Below the pieces are notes generated by a model. It had not been told where the DNA came from and made no database searches. It was given only the letters and a program-made list of their open reading frames with translations. DNA of 64,000 nt from Caballeronia udeis (GTDB lineage Bacteria; Pseudomonadota; Gammaproteobacteria; Burkholderiales; Burkholderiaceae): assembly GCF_001544555.2 (NCBI RefSeq), contig NZ_FCOK02000039.1:1-64000 (forward strand). Direction: 5' to 3'. Below, in pieces: positions 16,334-25,226 of this stretch; the stretch's first letter is position 1, and every line of letters starts with the position of its first letter. The translations under genes were made by a program, and so were the position numbers.

Positions 16334-18505
16334 ATGCAACGGGTACGTTCACGGTTTCGCCAGAAACCACTCGCGCATATTGTTCTCGCATCGCTGTGCG
16401 CAACTGCTGCTCAGGTATCTCATGCACAGGCAACGGGGGATCTTGGTTCGGTACAAAGCACCGCCACTTCCAACTCGTCCAGCGGCGGTTCTACACCGGC
16501 CAACCCGCAGTCGGCGCCGGCACAGGCGCCCACGCAAGGCTCGCTGACAGCGGACGAACCGCAATCGATCATCAGCCGTCACTATATCCAGAACAGCACC
16601 GCACCCACGGCAAACTATAGCGATATCGTCCAGATCGCACCGAGCGTGAACAGCGTCAACCCGAACGGCGCGGGCCTGATGGAGTCACAGGGCTTGTCGA
16701 TTCGCGGCTTCCAGGACGGCCAGTTCAACGTGACATTCGACGGCATTCCGTTCGGCGATTCCAACGACTTCACGCACCATTCGACGTCGTTTTTTACGTC
16801 GCAGAATATTGGCGGCATTAACGTCGACCGTGGCCCGGGTGACGCATCGCAGATCGGCTTCGCGACCTTCGGCGGCACGATTGCCATCCAGTCGCGAGAG
16901 CCGTCCATGACCCCGTCGGTTTCCCTTCTGGGTTCGTACGGCAGCTTCGACACCTGGCTCACGGGCGCGGAATTCAATACGGGTGACATGCAGCAGTGGG
17001 GCGATGCGCGCGCCATGGTCGGCTACACCCATACCAGCAGCGACGGTTACCTGACCAATGCTTCGCAACGCCGCGACAACGTCTTTTTCAAGCTGGAGAA
17101 GCCCATCGGCGACGACACCCTCGTCACCGTGTACGCGAACTACAACCGCATTCACCAAAACGTCTCGCTAGGTGCGACCGCGGCGCAGATTCATCAGTTC
17201 GGCCCGAACTTCGGACTTAGCAACGATCCAACCAGTCAGTCCTATTCGGGCTACAACTTCGATCGGATCAATACGGACATGGAATACATCGATGTCCAGA
17301 CCCGTATTGCCGAGTGGAAGATCGAGAACAAGCTCTACACCTACGGGTATTACCACGACGGTTTCAACGGCTTGGACCCGAATGGCGAGACCCCGAACGG
17401 CACCAGCTTCGGTCCGAATGACGTGCCGGGGCAGCAGATTGCCAACAACTACCGGGCGTTCGGCGACATCGCGACGGCGGAACGCAAGATCGGTCCGGGT
17501 ACGTTGCAGTTTGGCGGGTGGCTCACGCATCAGTCGAACTTCCGCGACAACATGAACGTGGACGACTCGCTGAATTTTGCGCTCCAGACGCTTAATTTCA
17601 CGATGAACGACACGTTGCTCACATTCGAACCCTACGTACAGTACGCGTGGGAGTTGCCCTTCGGACTGACACTGACGCCGGGCCTCAAATACGTGTCGTT
17701 CAATCGCAGTATCGACGCGCCCGTGGACCAGGGCAGCGGCGTGCCGGTGAACTTCAGCCATACCTGGACGAAGGTGCTTCCATCGGTGACGCTGCACGAG
17801 CAGATCAACTCGAACTGGAGCGCTTACGCACAGTTCGCGCAGGGCTTTCTCGCGCCGAACCTGAACATTTTCTTTGTCACGAATCCGGCGGGATCGAGCC
17901 AGCCCAGCCCTGAGCAGACCAACAACTATCAGATCGGCACGACCTATAAAAGCGAGCGGCTGACCGTATCCGCCGACCTGTACTACATCGACTTCCTCAA
18001 CGCGATTACGAGCCAGACGGTGGGCGGTAACACCACGTTCTCGAACGCCGGCGGCGCGGTGTACAAGGGCTTTGAATCGGAAGCGACGTTCTACGCCGGA
18101 CTTGGCTTCAGCCTGTACGGCAACCTGACCTTCAACTCAGCCAAGCAAAAGAGCACCGGCGACTGGATGCCGGATGCACCGCAAAGCACCGCGGCATTGG
18201 GCCTGCTTTACGAGCGCGGGCCGCTGAACGGGTCACTGATCACCAAGTTCGTGGGGCACCAGTTTGGTTCCACGGGCGACCAGCAACCTATCGGCGGTTT
18301 TACGGTGACGAACTTCGCGACCTCCTACACGATCAAGAACCTGGCGCCGTGGCTGCACAACACGCGCATCGGCCTTGAAGTCGACAACATCTTCAACCGT
18401 ACCAGCATCAACGCGCTTGCCGGCTTCACCGCTGCCGACAATACGCCGCTGTACTGGACGATTCCGGGCCGCGCGATTATCGGCACCGTATCGACCGACT
18501 TTTAA
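16334..18505 (+). CDS. TonB-dependent outer-membrane receptor
   Basis: 723 aa. Signal peptide of about 33 residues (cleavage near SHA/QA), then a Ser/Pro-rich stretch and a plug domain with LSIRGFQDGQFNVTFDGIPF and the NVDRGPGDASQIGFATFGG segment. The remainder is a 22-strand-type barrel ending in ...GTVSTDF with a terminal Phe. It would import a scarce ligand across the outer membrane using energy from TonB. The genes that follow with 1-15 base gaps encode ExbB, ExbD and TonB, then a secreted phosphodiesterase-like enzyme and a two-component system, so the ligand may be an organophosphate rather than a siderophore. That is inference. Confidence 0.93.
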   Translation: MQRVRSRFRQKPLAHIVLASLCATAAQVSHAQATGDLGSVQSTATSNSSSGGSTPANPQSAPAQAPTQGSLTADEPQSIISRHYIQNSTAPTANYSDIVQIAPSVNSVNPNGAGLMESQGLSIRGFQDGQFNVTFDGIPFGDSNDFTHHSTSFFTSQNIGGINVDRGPGDASQIGFATFGGTIAIQSREPSMTPSVSLLGSYGSFDTWLTGAEFNTGDMQQWGDARAMVGYTHTSSDGYLTNASQRRDNVFFKLEKPIGDDTLVTVYANYNRIHQNVSLGATAAQIHQFGPNFGLSNDPTSQSYSGYNFDRINTDMEYIDVQTRIAEWKIENKLYTYGYYHDGFNGLDPNGETPNGTSFGPNDVPGQQIANNYRAFGDIATAERKIGPGTLQFGGWLTHQSNFRDNMNVDDSLNFALQTLNFTMNDTLLTFEPYVQYAWELPFGLTLTPGLKYVSFNRSIDAPVDQGSGVPVNFSHTWTKVLPSVTLHEQINSNWSAYAQFAQGFLAPNLNIFFVTNPAGSSQPSPEQTNNYQIGTTYKSERLTVSADLYYIDFLNAITSQTVGGNTTFSNAGGAVYKGFESEATFYAGLGFSLYGNLTFNSAKQKSTGDWMPDAPQSTAALGLLYERGPLNGSLITKFVGHQFGSTGDQQPIGGFTVTNFATSYTIKNLAPWLHNTRIGLEVDNIFNRTSINALAGFTAADNTPLYWTIPGRAIIGTVSTDF

Positions 18506-18520
18506 AAGGAGTTTGCCTGC

Positions 18521-19216
18521 ATGACTTTCAACACGCTGCTTAACCTGGCCAACCATTCCGGAGGCGTTCTCTATGTCATCGCGGCGATGCTGTTTGTCGC
18601 GTTGACGATCATCATCGAACGCTCCTGGTTCCTGCACCGCGTTTCGGGCTGTGGGAGCGCCGCGCTCCAGCAGATCGACCGTCTCGATCAGCTCGACACA
18701 TCGACGCTCGCCACGTTCGCCGAGAAATATCGGGGCCTGCCGATCGGGCGGATCTTCTCGACGGCCGCACGCCTTCATGGTTCCCGAACGCGGGAAGAAC
18801 TCGACGCGAGTTTCGAGGAAGTAATCATGCGTGAAGCGCCGCGCATCGACCGCTTGCTGTGGGTTCTCGATACCATCGTCACGCTCGCGCCGCTGCTTGG
18901 CCTGTTCGGCACGATCGTGGGAATGTTCAATGCATTCCAGGTGCTGTCCGACCCGGGCAACGCACCCACGCAGGTAACGGGCGGTGTGGCCGAAGCGTTG
19001 ATCGCCACTGCGTCTGGGTTGTTTGTCGCGATGATCGGCCTGGTGTTTTTCAACGGTCTGCACAACCGTGTGCGCGCGGTCGTGCATCAGCTTGAAACGC
19101 TGAAGGCTGCACTCGTCAACCGGCTGGCGAGCGGATCGCACGAACATTCGAAGGAACTGAGGGAAGGGGCAGGGCCGCGCGCGGTGATTGGGAAACTTGC
19201 CTCGCAAGGGGCCTGA
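18521..19216 (+). CDS. exbB: MotA/TolQ/ExbB proton channel subunit
   Basis: 231 aa with three membrane helices (about residues 18-40, 120-145 and 165-190). The conserved channel segment reads DTIVTLAPLLGLFGTIVGM, then VTGGVAEALIATASGLFVAMI, which are the ExbB/TolQ signature helices lining the proton path. It starts 15 bases after the receptor stop with AAGGAG, and the ExbD gene follows after 2 bases. With ExbD it should harvest proton motive force for the TonB encoded next. A dedicated copy next to its receptor suggests a closed system. Confidence 0.93.
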   Translation: MTFNTLLNLANHSGGVLYVIAAMLFVALTIIIERSWFLHRVSGCGSAALQQIDRLDQLDTSTLATFAEKYRGLPIGRIFSTAARLHGSRTREELDASFEEVIMREAPRIDRLLWVLDTIVTLAPLLGLFGTIVGMFNAFQVLSDPGNAPTQVTGGVAEALIATASGLFVAMIGLVFFNGLHNRVRAVVHQLETLKAALVNRLASGSHEHSKELREGAGPRAVIGKLASQGA

Positions 19217-19218
19217 CA

Positions 19219-19617
19219 ATGAACTACTTCGAAGCGAAAAAGGCCCGGATCGAGATCATCCCGATGATCGACATCATGTTCTTCCTGCTGGTGTTCTTCA
19301 TCATGATTACGCTGCACATGATTCCCAACGCCGGCCTGAGGACCCAGTTGCCGTCGAGTGCGAGCGCCCTCGCTTTGCCGCCGCCCAAGGTGATGGTCAC
19401 GTTGTCCACCGACGGCAGCATGTCGGTCGATGGCCATGCGCTGACGCCGGCCGGGTTGACCGCGATGTTGTCGGCGCGGCCGAATGCGTCGCATACGGTA
19501 GTGACGATCGCCGGATCGAAGGCGGCACAGATCCAGGATCTCGTCACCGTGATGGATGCGTGCCGTGCAGCGGGTGTCTCGCAGATCGCGCTTGCCGCGC
19601 AACCCGCGGCGAAGTGA
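19219..19617 (+). CDS. exbD: ExbD/TolR biopolymer transport protein
   Basis: 132 aa. A single N-terminal membrane helix preceded by the conserved charged segment: KKARIEIIPMIDIMFFLLVFF contains the essential Asp in MIDIMF that carries protons in ExbD. The periplasmic part (VMVTLSTDGSMSVDGHAL, TVVTIAGSKAAQIQDLVTVMD) matches the ExbD/TolR fold. Starts 2 bases after exbB and ends 1 base before tonB. Confidence 0.93.
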   Translation: MNYFEAKKARIEIIPMIDIMFFLLVFFIMITLHMIPNAGLRTQLPSSASALALPPPKVMVTLSTDGSMSVDGHALTPAGLTAMLSARPNASHTVVTIAGSKAAQIQDLVTVMDACRAAGVSQIALAAQPAAK

Positions 19618-19618
19618 T

Positions 19619-20335
19619 ATGGCGACTCCCTCTGCTGCCGGCTTCGTGCCGGAACGACGACGTTTCTATCCGGCGGCAGCGCTCGCGCTGCTCGCCGAAG
19701 CGCTACTGCTGGGCGGCGGGTATCTGATGCTTGCGCACAAGCCGGCGCCGCCGGTCGTACCGCCTGTGACCATGCTGTCGATCGCGCCCGCGCCAGAACC
19801 TGTGCCCGTGCCCGTGCCCGTGCCCGTGCCGTTGCCCGTTCTCAAGCCGCAGCCCGTTGCCCGTCCTGTTACTCCTGTGCATCAAGTGACGCATGTTGCC
19901 CGGCCACGTCCGGTGCCGGCCGCCGCGCCACCCACGCCGACCCCGGTACCGGAGCCCGCAACGCCGTCTGCAGCGCCTACCGACACGCGCCCGGCACCTG
20001 CCCCGCAGCCGCCTCCTGCGATGCCCGCAGCGGCGCCTGCAGCGCCCAATCCGAGCTTCGAGAACGCCATGCGGGCCGCGATCCAGGCCGCGCTTCACTA
20101 CCCGGAGTCGGCACGCATGGCCGGCATGGCGGGCCGCACGCGAGTGGGCTTCCGGTATCGCGACGGCAGCGTATCGGACGTAACGCTCATCACGTCGAGC
20201 GGCAGTGGAATGCTGGATCGCGCGGCGCTTGCGGCCGTGAGGGATGCGGCCTATCCGAAACCCGACCCCGCCCAGATGGGCAAAACCCTGGAAGAACAGC
20301 TCTGGGTAACCTTCAATCTAGACGCCAACGAATGA
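19619..20335 (+). CDS. tonB: TonB energy-transducing protein
   Basis: 238 aa. One N-terminal membrane helix (about residues 17-38), then a long Pro-rich periplasmic spacer (about 40-150) that includes repeated PV pairs encoded by GTGCCC repeats, and a C-terminal TonB domain: ALHYPESARMAGMAGRTRVGF, then DGSVSDVTLITSSGSGMLD and ALAAVRDAAYPKP. The spacer spans the periplasm and the C-terminal domain grips the receptor's TonB box. The start was set at 19619 because it directly follows exbD; the upstream in-frame extension overlaps exbD. Confidence 0.92.
   Translation: MATPSAAGFVPERRRFYPAAALALLAEALLLGGGYLMLAHKPAPPVVPPVTMLSIAPAPEPVPVPVPVPVPLPVLKPQPVARPVTPVHQVTHVARPRPVPAAAPPTPTPVPEPATPSAAPTDTRPAPAPQPPPAMPAAAPAAPNPSFENAMRAAIQAALHYPESARMAGMAGRTRVGFRYRDGSVSDVTLITSSGSGMLDRAALAAVRDAAYPKPDPAQMGKTLEEQLWVTFNLDANE
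19802..19830 (+). repeat. GTGCCC hexamer repeat inside tonB
   Basis: Four perfect tandem GTGCCC units (19802-19825) plus a partial fifth. They encode alternating Val-Pro in the periplasmic spacer, so copy-number slippage would change spacer length in frame. Confidence 0.8.
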
Positions 20336-21891
20336 AACAAATACTCTCCGTTATTGCAGCCTTGCTGAGCTTGTCCACGGCCGCCGCAACCGCAGCCACG
20401 CCCGCGGCGTCGCTGCCGCCTGACGCGCCCGTGCGCCACGTCCTGCTGATCAGTGTCGACGGTCTGCACACCGGCGATCTCGCGCATTTCATCGATGCCC
20501 ATCCGGACAGCACGCTCGCGAGCCTTCTGAAGCAGGGCGTCGACTACACCAACGCTCATACTGTCGCTCCCGCCGATTCGTTTCCTGGCCTGATGGCTCT
20601 GGTAACCGGTGGCACGCCCGCCGTGACCGGCGTCTATTACGACGACTCGTACGACCGGGCGCTGGCTGCGCCAGGCGGCGATTGCAGCCGGCTCGGCACC
20701 CGCGTTCGCTACGACGAATCACTCGATCTGGCCGCCGCTGACGGGCATGACATTATCGATCCTGCCAAGCTGCCTCGCGATCCTGCACACGGTTGCGTGC
20801 CGGTTTATCCCCACAGTTACCTGCGCGTCAACACGATCTTCGAAGCGGTGCATGCGGCCGGGGGTTATACCGCCTGGACCGACAAACATCCGACCTACGA
20901 ACTGGTCCAGGGTCCTTCGGGGCACGGTGTCGACGACCTGTTCCTGCCGGAGATCGGCGCGAACTACGAAGGGCTCACCAACGTCGCAGCCAAGGAGATC
21001 ACCGGTTCGCTTCCGCGGACCGAGGACTATGACGATATGAAAGGGCGGGTGATCGTCAACGAAATCGACGGCCTGACGCACGACGGGAAAAAGCATTCAG
21101 TCATACCGAACGTTTTCGGCCTGAATCTGCAGGCGGTCAATGTCGCGCAAAAAATCTACGGATACAAGAATGCGGATGGCGATCTGACAGCGGGGCTGGA
21201 TCGCGCGATCGGACATACCGACCAGTTGATCGGGCGCTTCGTGAGCGAGCTTGAACGGCAAGGCTTGCGTGACGATACCTTGATCATCGTGACAGCCAAG
21301 CACGGCAATGGCCCCATCGATACCAGCCTGCTCAACAAGATCGACGAGCGCCGGCTCGAAAGCGTGATCGACAAGGCCGCGCCGGGTGCGCTCGCCCAGT
21401 TGACCACGGACTATGGCGCGTTGATCTGGCTGAATGACACCTCGGCTACCCCCGCGGTGAGCGCTGCGTTGAGGGCGAATGCGAACGCGCTCGGTATCGC
21501 CGATGTCGTGAGCGGCGAGCGCCTGGCGCTGCGGTTTCCCTCGCCATCGCGAGACAGCCGTACACCGGATATTGTTGTCGTGTCTCGCAACGGTGTCATA
21601 TTTACGCCACCTGGCGATGGCAAACTAGCTGAACATGGGGGATTCCATGACGACGACACGCGCGTTGCCTTGCTCGTGTCTAGTCCGCGTCTTGCCGCGC
21701 AGGGCCAGCAAGTGACCTATCCTGTGTCGACCACGCAGGTCGCGCCGACCATCCTCGCCGCGCTTGGCTTACCGGTGACTGCACTTCAGGCGGTCGCGCA
21801 AGAAGGCACGCCGGTGCTGCCGGACGGGAACTGGAATCCGCTTCGGCAAGTCGCGCAGGCTCAACCTGGAACACAATCGCTTGGCAAGTGA
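20332..21891 (+). CDS. Secreted alkaline-phosphatase-superfamily phosphodiesterase
   Basis: 519 aa with a Sec signal peptide (about 22 residues, cleavage at AAA/TA or nearby). The core is a type I nucleotide pyrophosphatase/phosphodiesterase-like domain: HVLLISVDGL provides the first metal Asp; PADSFPG contains the likely Ser nucleophile; TAKHGNGPID and AEHGGFHDDDTRVALL carry later metal ligands. It should release phosphate or nucleosides from organic phosphate diesters in the periplasm. Start overlaps the tonB stop (ATGA) and its end overlaps the response-regulator start, so it is translated as part of the same operon. Confidence 0.87.
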   Translation: MKQILSVIAALLSLSTAAATAATPAASLPPDAPVRHVLLISVDGLHTGDLAHFIDAHPDSTLASLLKQGVDYTNAHTVAPADSFPGLMALVTGGTPAVTGVYYDDSYDRALAAPGGDCSRLGTRVRYDESLDLAAADGHDIIDPAKLPRDPAHGCVPVYPHSYLRVNTIFEAVHAAGGYTAWTDKHPTYELVQGPSGHGVDDLFLPEIGANYEGLTNVAAKEITGSLPRTEDYDDMKGRVIVNEIDGLTHDGKKHSVIPNVFGLNLQAVNVAQKIYGYKNADGDLTAGLDRAIGHTDQLIGRFVSELERQGLRDDTLIIVTAKHGNGPIDTSLLNKIDERRLESVIDKAAPGALAQLTTDYGALIWLNDTSATPAVSAALRANANALGIADVVSGERLALRFPSPSRDSRTPDIVVVSRNGVIFTPPGDGKLAEHGGFHDDDTRVALLVSSPRLAAQGQQVTYPVSTTQVAPTILAALGLPVTALQAVAQEGTPVLPDGNWNPLRQVAQAQPGTQSLGK

Positions 21892-22603
21892 ACAGGCCGT
21901 CGTCCGCTCGATCGGACGGAAGTACCGCATTCTGGTTGTCGAAGACGACCAGAATGCGGCGCTGGAAGTCAGGGCAGCGCTCGAAGACTATGGTTTCGAC
22001 GTCGAATGCGTGTCGTCCGGACATGATGGCTTGTTGCGCGCGATCGACGGCGAGTTCGACGTCGTGGTGCTCGACCGCATGCTGCCTGACATAGACGGTC
22101 TGTCGATTCTTTCGACGCTGCGCAACATCGGCAAACAGACCCCGGTGCTGATCCTGAGCGCGCTCGCAGCAGTCGATGAGCGCGTGCGGGGCTTGCGTGC
22201 CGGAGGCGACGATTACGTCACCAAGCCATTCGATAGTCTCGAACTGACCGCGCGCCTTAACGTCCTGCTGCGTCGCCAATCGTCGGCGGCGGCACCGTCT
22301 ATTCTGAGTGTCGGCGATCTGACGCTCGACACCAGCATGCACCGGGCGCAACGCGCTGGCCAGGCACTCGATCTGAAGCCGCGTGAATACAGTCTGCTTG
22401 AATTCATGATGCGGCATGCCGGTCAGGTCGTCACTCGCACCCTCTTGTTCGAGTCGGTCTGGAACTACCACTTCAACGCGCAGACCAACGTGATCGACAT
22501 GCATATCGGCCATCTGCGCCGGAAGGTCAGCCTCAACGGGCGCATGTCGGCGATGATTCATACGGTACGTAATGTCGGCTATATTCTCCAGCCCGCCGAG
22601 TAG
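21881..22603 (+). CDS. OmpR-family response regulator
   Basis: 240 aa. Receiver domain (ILVVEDDQNAALEV, phospho-acceptor Asp in VVLDRMLPDIDG, Lys in YVTKPF) followed by an OmpR winged helix (LDLKPREYSLLEFMMRHAGQ, NVIDMHIGHLRRKV, MIHTVRNVGYIL). A TTG start at 21881 overlaps the phosphodiesterase gene by 11 bases; no ATG is available near the domain start. The kinase gene overlaps its end by 32 bases. It probably controls the same operon. Confidence 0.92.
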   Translation: MASEQAVVRSIGRKYRILVVEDDQNAALEVRAALEDYGFDVECVSSGHDGLLRAIDGEFDVVVLDRMLPDIDGLSILSTLRNIGKQTPVLILSALAAVDERVRGLRAGGDDYVTKPFDSLELTARLNVLLRRQSSAAAPSILSVGDLTLDTSMHRAQRAGQALDLKPREYSLLEFMMRHAGQVVTRTLLFESVWNYHFNAQTNVIDMHIGHLRRKVSLNGRMSAMIHTVRNVGYILQPAE

Positions 22604-23978
22604 GCGTGCCGCGCGCCTGAATCCGGGCAGCATTGGCTGGCTGATGCTGGTATTCGTCAGCTCGGCGATAGCGCTGTTCGCATTGCTTTACTGGCTCACC
22701 AGCGGTTACCTGCTTCACCAGGTCGATGAACGCCTTAACGGAGAGGTGGCGGAGTTTCAATCGATCGGCCGCGACGAAGCCATTGCAACTATCAGCGCAC
22801 TGAGCCGGCGCGACGTGGCGAGCAGCCGGCCCTATGGCCTCTTTGACGAGAACGGCAAGCGGCTCGCGGGTAACGTCGATACCCTCCCGGCGCAGAAAGA
22901 CGGTACGCCGTTCGATTACGCGCAGGCGACCCTCGAGGGACGCGGCCGGGTGACAAGCCAATATCGCGGCATCATCGTGCCCACAAAAAGCGGTCTGAAA
23001 ATTGTCGTGGGGCATTCGATCGACGAAATCATCGTGTTCGACCGGACGCTGGTGACAACGCTATGCACTGGCCTCGCGCTGACGATCCTGCTTGCGGTCG
23101 GCTGCGGCGCCGCGCTGAACAGGATGTCGAACCGGCGCATCCGCGCCATCAGCGAGACGAGCCGTGAAATCATGGCAGGCCAACTGGACCGGCGCTTGCC
23201 TACGCGTCATACGAACCACGATCTTGACCGGCTTGCCGGGATCGTCAACACGATGCTCGATGAAATAGAGCGGCTCGTGAGCGAGGTCCGCGGTGTGTGC
23301 GCCGGCATCGCGCACGATCTGCGTACGCCGATGACCAGTCTGCGCGGCGGGCTGGAGCGGGTGCGCCGCCGTTCGACTGCGGTCGACGACTACGCCGACG
23401 CAATCGACACGGCAATCGAACAGTCGGACGCCGTGCTCAATCGCTTTACGGCCCTACTGAGAATTGCGGAAATCGAGGCCGGCGGACGGCGCGCGAGTTT
23501 TGGTTCGATCTCGCTTGATACCGTGCTGCGCGACGTGGTTGAGCTTTACGAACCGCTTGCCGAGCATCGCGGCTTGTCGATGATGGTGCATGCGCCTGCA
23601 CCTGTCGAGGTCATCGGCGACATCGACTTGTTGTTCGGCGCAATCGAGAACCTGCTCGACAATGCGCTGAAGTTTACGCCGAGGGGAGGGCAAGTAACGC
23701 TCGAGGTTTGGAACGACAATGGTTTTGCCGCGCTGCAGGTTACCGACACCGGGCCGGGTATTGATGTGGGCGAGCGCAAAGCAGTGCTTCGGCCGTTTTA
23801 CCGGAGTGCGGGTGCGCAAGCGGATACGACGACGGGGCACGGCCTTGGCCTGAGTCTTGTTGCTGCAATTGCCCGTATGCATGGGGCCGACTTCGAGATC
23901 GGGGACAACCAGCCGGGTTGCAAGATGCTGTTGCGTTTTAGAGGGCGTAGTTATGTTGGCGAGCAGGTGACGCATTAG
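22572..23978 (+). CDS. Membrane sensor histidine kinase
   Basis: 468 aa. Two membrane helices (about residues 18-42 and 160-182) bracket a periplasmic sensor of about 115 residues, then HAMP, a phospho-acceptor helix with the active His in CAGIAHDLRTPMTSLRGGL, and an ATP-binding domain with N box (NLLDNALKFTP), G1 (DTGPGID) and G2 (GHGLGLSLV). Partner of the preceding response regulator. The start at 22572 lies inside the regulator gene, so the pair is translationally coupled. The periplasmic sensor is not recognisable by ligand. Confidence 0.93.
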   Translation: MSAIFSSPPSRRAARLNPGSIGWLMLVFVSSAIALFALLYWLTSGYLLHQVDERLNGEVAEFQSIGRDEAIATISALSRRDVASSRPYGLFDENGKRLAGNVDTLPAQKDGTPFDYAQATLEGRGRVTSQYRGIIVPTKSGLKIVVGHSIDEIIVFDRTLVTTLCTGLALTILLAVGCGAALNRMSNRRIRAISETSREIMAGQLDRRLPTRHTNHDLDRLAGIVNTMLDEIERLVSEVRGVCAGIAHDLRTPMTSLRGGLERVRRRSTAVDDYADAIDTAIEQSDAVLNRFTALLRIAEIEAGGRRASFGSISLDTVLRDVVELYEPLAEHRGLSMMVHAPAPVEVIGDIDLLFGAIENLLDNALKFTPRGGQVTLEVWNDNGFAALQVTDTGPGIDVGERKAVLRPFYRSAGAQADTTTGHGLGLSLVAAIARMHGADFEIGDNQPGCKMLLRFRGRSYVGEQVTH

Positions 23979-24229
23979 AGGCGGCCGGCGTCCTTCGATC
24001 GCGTCCGCGTTTTTGTTCGAGCTACAGTCCACTATTGGCATGCGAGGTATCGCTGGAAAGGCATGAGGCGTGGCCCCTGGATGGCCTCAACGGCGTCCAG
24101 GTAGCCCGATCAGCCCGAAGGGCAGCGGCGGTGCCCACGCCTCGCCTTGGTTACTTATCGCCCTACGCGCCCCCCAGGTTCGGCGTTCCACGCCACTATC
24201 AGACGGGTGAAGGTGCTTCTGGTTCTCAA

Positions 24230-24799
24230 TCATCTCCGTCGCGGCAACATCCGTCGCAGCGTGTCATCCTTTATGATGAAATGATGAAATAAGGCAGCTG
24301 AGATGTGCAGCCCGACAGCCACGAGCAATACCCATGCAAATACCTGGTGCATGTCGCCCATTTCATGTCCAAGAACCGAACCTGTGGGTGAGAGCGGCGG
24401 CAGCGGTACCAAGCCGAACAGAGAGACCTGCCATCCCCGCGACGACGCGTTTGCCCATCCCATCAGCGGGAACGCGACTAGTAACGCATATAAAAGCCAA
24501 TGGGTCGCGCGTGCAACAGCCTGAAGCAAGGGCGGGAGAGCGCTTGGTTCTGGGGGCGTTGGGTGGGTCAGCCGCCATGCCAATCGAATCAGAACGACCA
24601 AGACGATCAGCGACCCAATCGAAACATGCAAACTGATCAATCCAATTGGCTTGGTATCTTTATGCACATCCGGCATCAACCATCCAATGGTGAACTGGAT
24701 AATGAGCAGCAAGACCGTGATCCAGTGGAAGAGCTTTACCGGAGCACTAAAGCTCAGGCGATTGCGGGGTGCATTGTGAGTTTTCAGATAAAAGTCCAT
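24230..24799 (-). CDS. Cytochrome b561 family protein
   Basis: 189 aa with four predicted membrane helices. Haem-ligand histidines typical of the family are seen at KLFHWITVLLLIIQF, LISLHVSIGSLIV, ATHWLLYALLVAF and MHQVFAWVLLVAVGLHISAAL. These proteins move electrons from quinol to acceptors and can scavenge superoxide at the inner membrane. It stands alone on the minus strand between two plus-strand clusters; no partner periplasmic protein such as YceI is next to it. Confidence 0.9.
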   Translation of the reverse strand: MDFYLKTHNAPRNRLSFSAPVKLFHWITVLLLIIQFTIGWLMPDVHKDTKPIGLISLHVSIGSLIVLVVLIRLAWRLTHPTPPEPSALPPLLQAVARATHWLLYALLVAFPLMGWANASSRGWQVSLFGLVPLPPLSPTGSVLGHEMGDMHQVFAWVLLVAVGLHISAALFHHFIIKDDTLRRMLPRRR

Positions 24800-25226
24800 G
24801 TGATCGCGTACAGCCGAAGGGCAGATTCATTTTCGTACCGTGACTTTGCCGACCTCGACTTAGACGAAACATAGGTAACCGATGGTTCCCGGGCCTTCGC
24901 GCCTTGTGCCTTGTGTACTGGCGCCCAATCCTCAATACCGCGGCACCAATTGAGTCGTACCTCTGTCAAATCGGAGCAGAGTCTTGTTTGTCTTGGAAAA
25001 TCACAATGAAATGCCACTCAACTCTGTCAGGAGCCCATAAGTTTGAGCGTGATCGCAACTTGCACTCACCGGTGCAATCACGTCGAGCCATCGGAAATTG
25101 CTGCCTTGTGAAGTCTGATTTATCACGCGCCTAAGGAAAGCTTAAGCCTTGGTGGTCTAGTCTATTGTCGGATAAGTCGCATCGTTCGCTGGGGACCGAT
25201 GTTTATTGAGGGTCAACGGAGCACGA
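24800..25226. other. Intergenic region with a PmrA/QseB-like box
   Basis: About 430 bases between the cytochrome b561 gene and the DUF4118 gene. The only structured element I can support is the regulatory box at 25130-25163. No gene-like frame is convincing. Confidence 0.5.
25130..25163 (+). promoter_or_regulatory. PmrA/QseB-like box 1, upstream of the DUF4118 gene
   Basis: CCTAAG-GAAAG-CTTAAG (25130-25146), a one-mismatch version of the tandem half-site bound by PmrA/QseB-type regulators (TTAA cores one helical turn apart). Eleven bases further a -10-like TAGTCT (25158-25163) follows. The same geometry recurs at 27352 and 27953. Confidence 0.6.

Noticed and set aside
23979-24229. Possible relic gene between the sensor kinase and cytochrome b561
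   Set aside because: I tried all frames and saw no motif that names a family.
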